Below are positions 63,106 through 64,000 of a stretch of 64,000 bases of DNA, piece after piece. The notes beneath the pieces are model-generated. The model did not search any database. It was not told the DNA's origin and saw only the letters and a list, made by a program, of their open reading frames with translations. The stretch's first letter is position 1, and each line of letters opens with the position of its first letter. Position numbers and translations under genes: made by a program. The DNA comes from CBDBBY01 sp965203215. GTDB lineage: Bacteria > Pseudomonadota > Alphaproteobacteria > Rhodobacterales > Rhodobacteraceae. The stretch is taken from NCBI GenBank assembly GCA_965203215.1, contig CBDBBY010000001.1, positions 4,030,001 through 4,094,000 of the forward strand, given 5' to 3'.

Positions 63106-64000
63106 TCAGCGCAGGTTCCGGATCGCCGTCTGAAGGGCCGTAAGCATTTTGTCTCGATTTTGAGCGAGGTCTTCAGTGGTAAGGCCTTTCGTTTGGTCAG
63201 CGATTCCGGCAACCAGCTTTTTGATCGCATCTTCGTCCAGGCGAGGGTCGCCGAGGTCGTCCCACCATCCGTTGAATGTATCTTTGAAGTGGTCGCAAAA
63301 CGCCCGAAGACCGCCTTCACCCGCGCCAAGATGAAAAAGCATGGTGGGTCCCATGGCGGCCCAACGCAAACCGGGACCGGCCCACATCGCTTTATCAATG
63401 TCTTCGACGCTGGCGACGCCTTCGACGGCCATGTGGACGGCTTCGCGCCAAACCGCCGCTTGGAGACGATTGGCGACGTGCCCCGGCAGCCCCTTCCTGA
63501 TGCGGATCGTCACCTTTCCGATGTCGTTGTAGAACGCTTCCGCCGCTTCCAGCACCGCCGGGTTCGTTCTTGAATTGGCCGTCAGCTCAACCAAAGGAAT
63601 GAGATGCGGCGGGTTGAAAGGGTGCCCGAGGATCAAATTCGCAGGCTCGGTCCAGCCCTCCTGCAATGCCTCCAATGTCAGGCCCGATGTCGAGCTTGAA
63701 ACAATCGCGTCCGCAGACAGGATCGGCTCAATTTCGCGGTAGGCGGCGTGCTTGATTGGCAAACGCTCCGGCACATTCTCCTGCACGAAATCCGCGCCAT
63801 CGACCGCTTCGCCTGCGGATTTCGCGAAAGAAACCGCATCAGGCGTTGCACGGTCTGTAAGTCCGAGTTCTTCCAATGCGGGCCAAGCTTTCTCGATATA
63901 GCCGCGCACGCTGCCCTCGACGCCGGGGTCGGGATCATAGACCGACACGCTTCGGCCCGAGGCAAGCAAAAGCGCCGTCCAGCTTGCGCCGATCACGCCT
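63106..64000 (-). CDS. 3-hydroxyacyl-CoA dehydrogenase family protein, carnitine-3-dehydrogenase-like (5' end outside window)
   Basis: About 297 C-terminal residues are visible. The NAD-binding GxGxxG loop is entered at the right edge (GVIGASWTALLLASGRSV, then VYDPD). Further on are SSSTSGLTLEALQEG, LILGHPFNPPHLIPLVE and a helical C-terminal domain (GHVANRLQAAVWREAVHMAV, then GPGLRWAAMGPTMLFHLGAG). The last pattern is that of L-carnitine dehydrogenase relatives rather than FadB. It would oxidise carnitine or a similar 3-hydroxy acid with NAD, in line with the quaternary-amine theme. Confidence 0.87.
   Translation of the reverse strand, partial: GVIGASWTALLLASGRSVSVYDPDPGVEGSVRGYIEKAWPALEELGLTDRATPDAVSFAKSAGEAVDGADFVQENVPERLPIKHAAYREIEPILSADAIVSSSTSGLTLEALQEGWTEPANLILGHPFNPPHLIPLVELTANSRTNPAVLEAAEAFYNDIGKVTIRIRKGLPGHVANRLQAAVWREAVHMAVEGVASVEDIDKAMWAGPGLRWAAMGPTMLFHLGAGEGGLRAFCDHFKDTFNGWWDDLGDPRLDEDAIKKLVAGIADQTKGLTTEDLAQNRDKMLTALQTAIRNLR

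Noticed and set aside
1..64000. CRISPR arrays, tRNA or rRNA genes
   Set aside because: No regularly spaced direct repeats, cloverleaf-like sequences or rRNA segments were noticed on either strand, although tRNA detection by eye is not exhaustive.

Overview
The window looks like one stretch of a GC-rich alphaproteobacterial chromosome. This is inferred from the gene families (TAXI-TRAP transporter, dimethylglycine/sarcosine dehydrogenase-type flavoprotein, non-pyrrolysine MttB homologue, three-subunit molybdenum hydroxylases) and from codon use. No rRNA or tRNA was seen, so a finer placement is not supported. The load of insertion sequences, miniature elements and toxin-antitoxin (TA) modules is heavy. 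At least four genes carry visible inactivating lesions. This suggests a genome with active transposition, perhaps host-associated (inference).

Layout. 1-4063: methylated-amine or betaine-type catabolism: a flavin/folate dehydrogenase running off the left edge, an RpiR regulator, a Rieske oxygenase and a carboxymuconolactone-decarboxylase-like protein. 4284-7188: a VapBC module with a readable promoter and operator, a small membrane protein, a 118-bp MITE with 9-bp target duplications, and a BrnTA module. 7189-14708: ArsR regulator and EamA exporter, then a LysR regulator, a TAXI-TRAP importer and a sulfatase. 15003-18513: a second BrnTA module with an amber-killed toxin, and two inverted IS5-type copies flanking a RelE/HigA-like TA module and an IS30 scrap. 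18751-21623: a 26-bp perfect palindrome, 4-hydroxyphenylpyruvate dioxygenase, a MarR regulator and an EamA transporter.

21637-32181: a divergent catabolic cluster around a LysR gene. One arm has a three-subunit xanthine-dehydrogenase-type hydroxylase and a Ssu/Tau-type ABC importer. The other genes are a NodB-fold deacetylase/cyclic-amide hydrolase, an SDR dehydrogenase and a ureohydrolase. Together they suggest breakdown of a nitrogen-rich compound of unknown identity. 32361-35944: an ISKra4-family element split by an intact IS21 element. 36202-37297: a DUF433/DUF5615 TA pair whose toxin is cut by an amber codon. 37363-43408: an ISNCY-type transposase butted against the 3' end of gcvP, then gcvH and gcvT. 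43554-45358: IS debris. 45359-49975: a GcvT-like protein, an MttB-family methyltransferase and an exported amidohydrolase.

50343-62150: a SAM-dependent methyltransferase gene split in two by an 11.0-kb insertion (50916-61923). The insertion is bounded by ISKra4-like inverted ends and a 9-bp direct repeat, CCTGCATCT. Removing it restores the reading frame across the join. The insert carries IS fragments, an amidase with a small overlapping partner, a four-gene branched-chain/urea/amide-type ABC importer with a fused permease-ATPase, and a flavin amine/amino-acid oxidase. This set could take up an amino acid or amide and convert it through an amide to an acid. The window ends with an AbiEi/DUF6088-like gene and a carnitine-dehydrogenase-like gene running off the right edge.

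A shared theme is nitrogen and one-carbon metabolism: demethylation of betaines and sarcosine-like compounds (left edge, MttB/GcvT pair, right edge) feeding glycine into the complete gcvPHT system.
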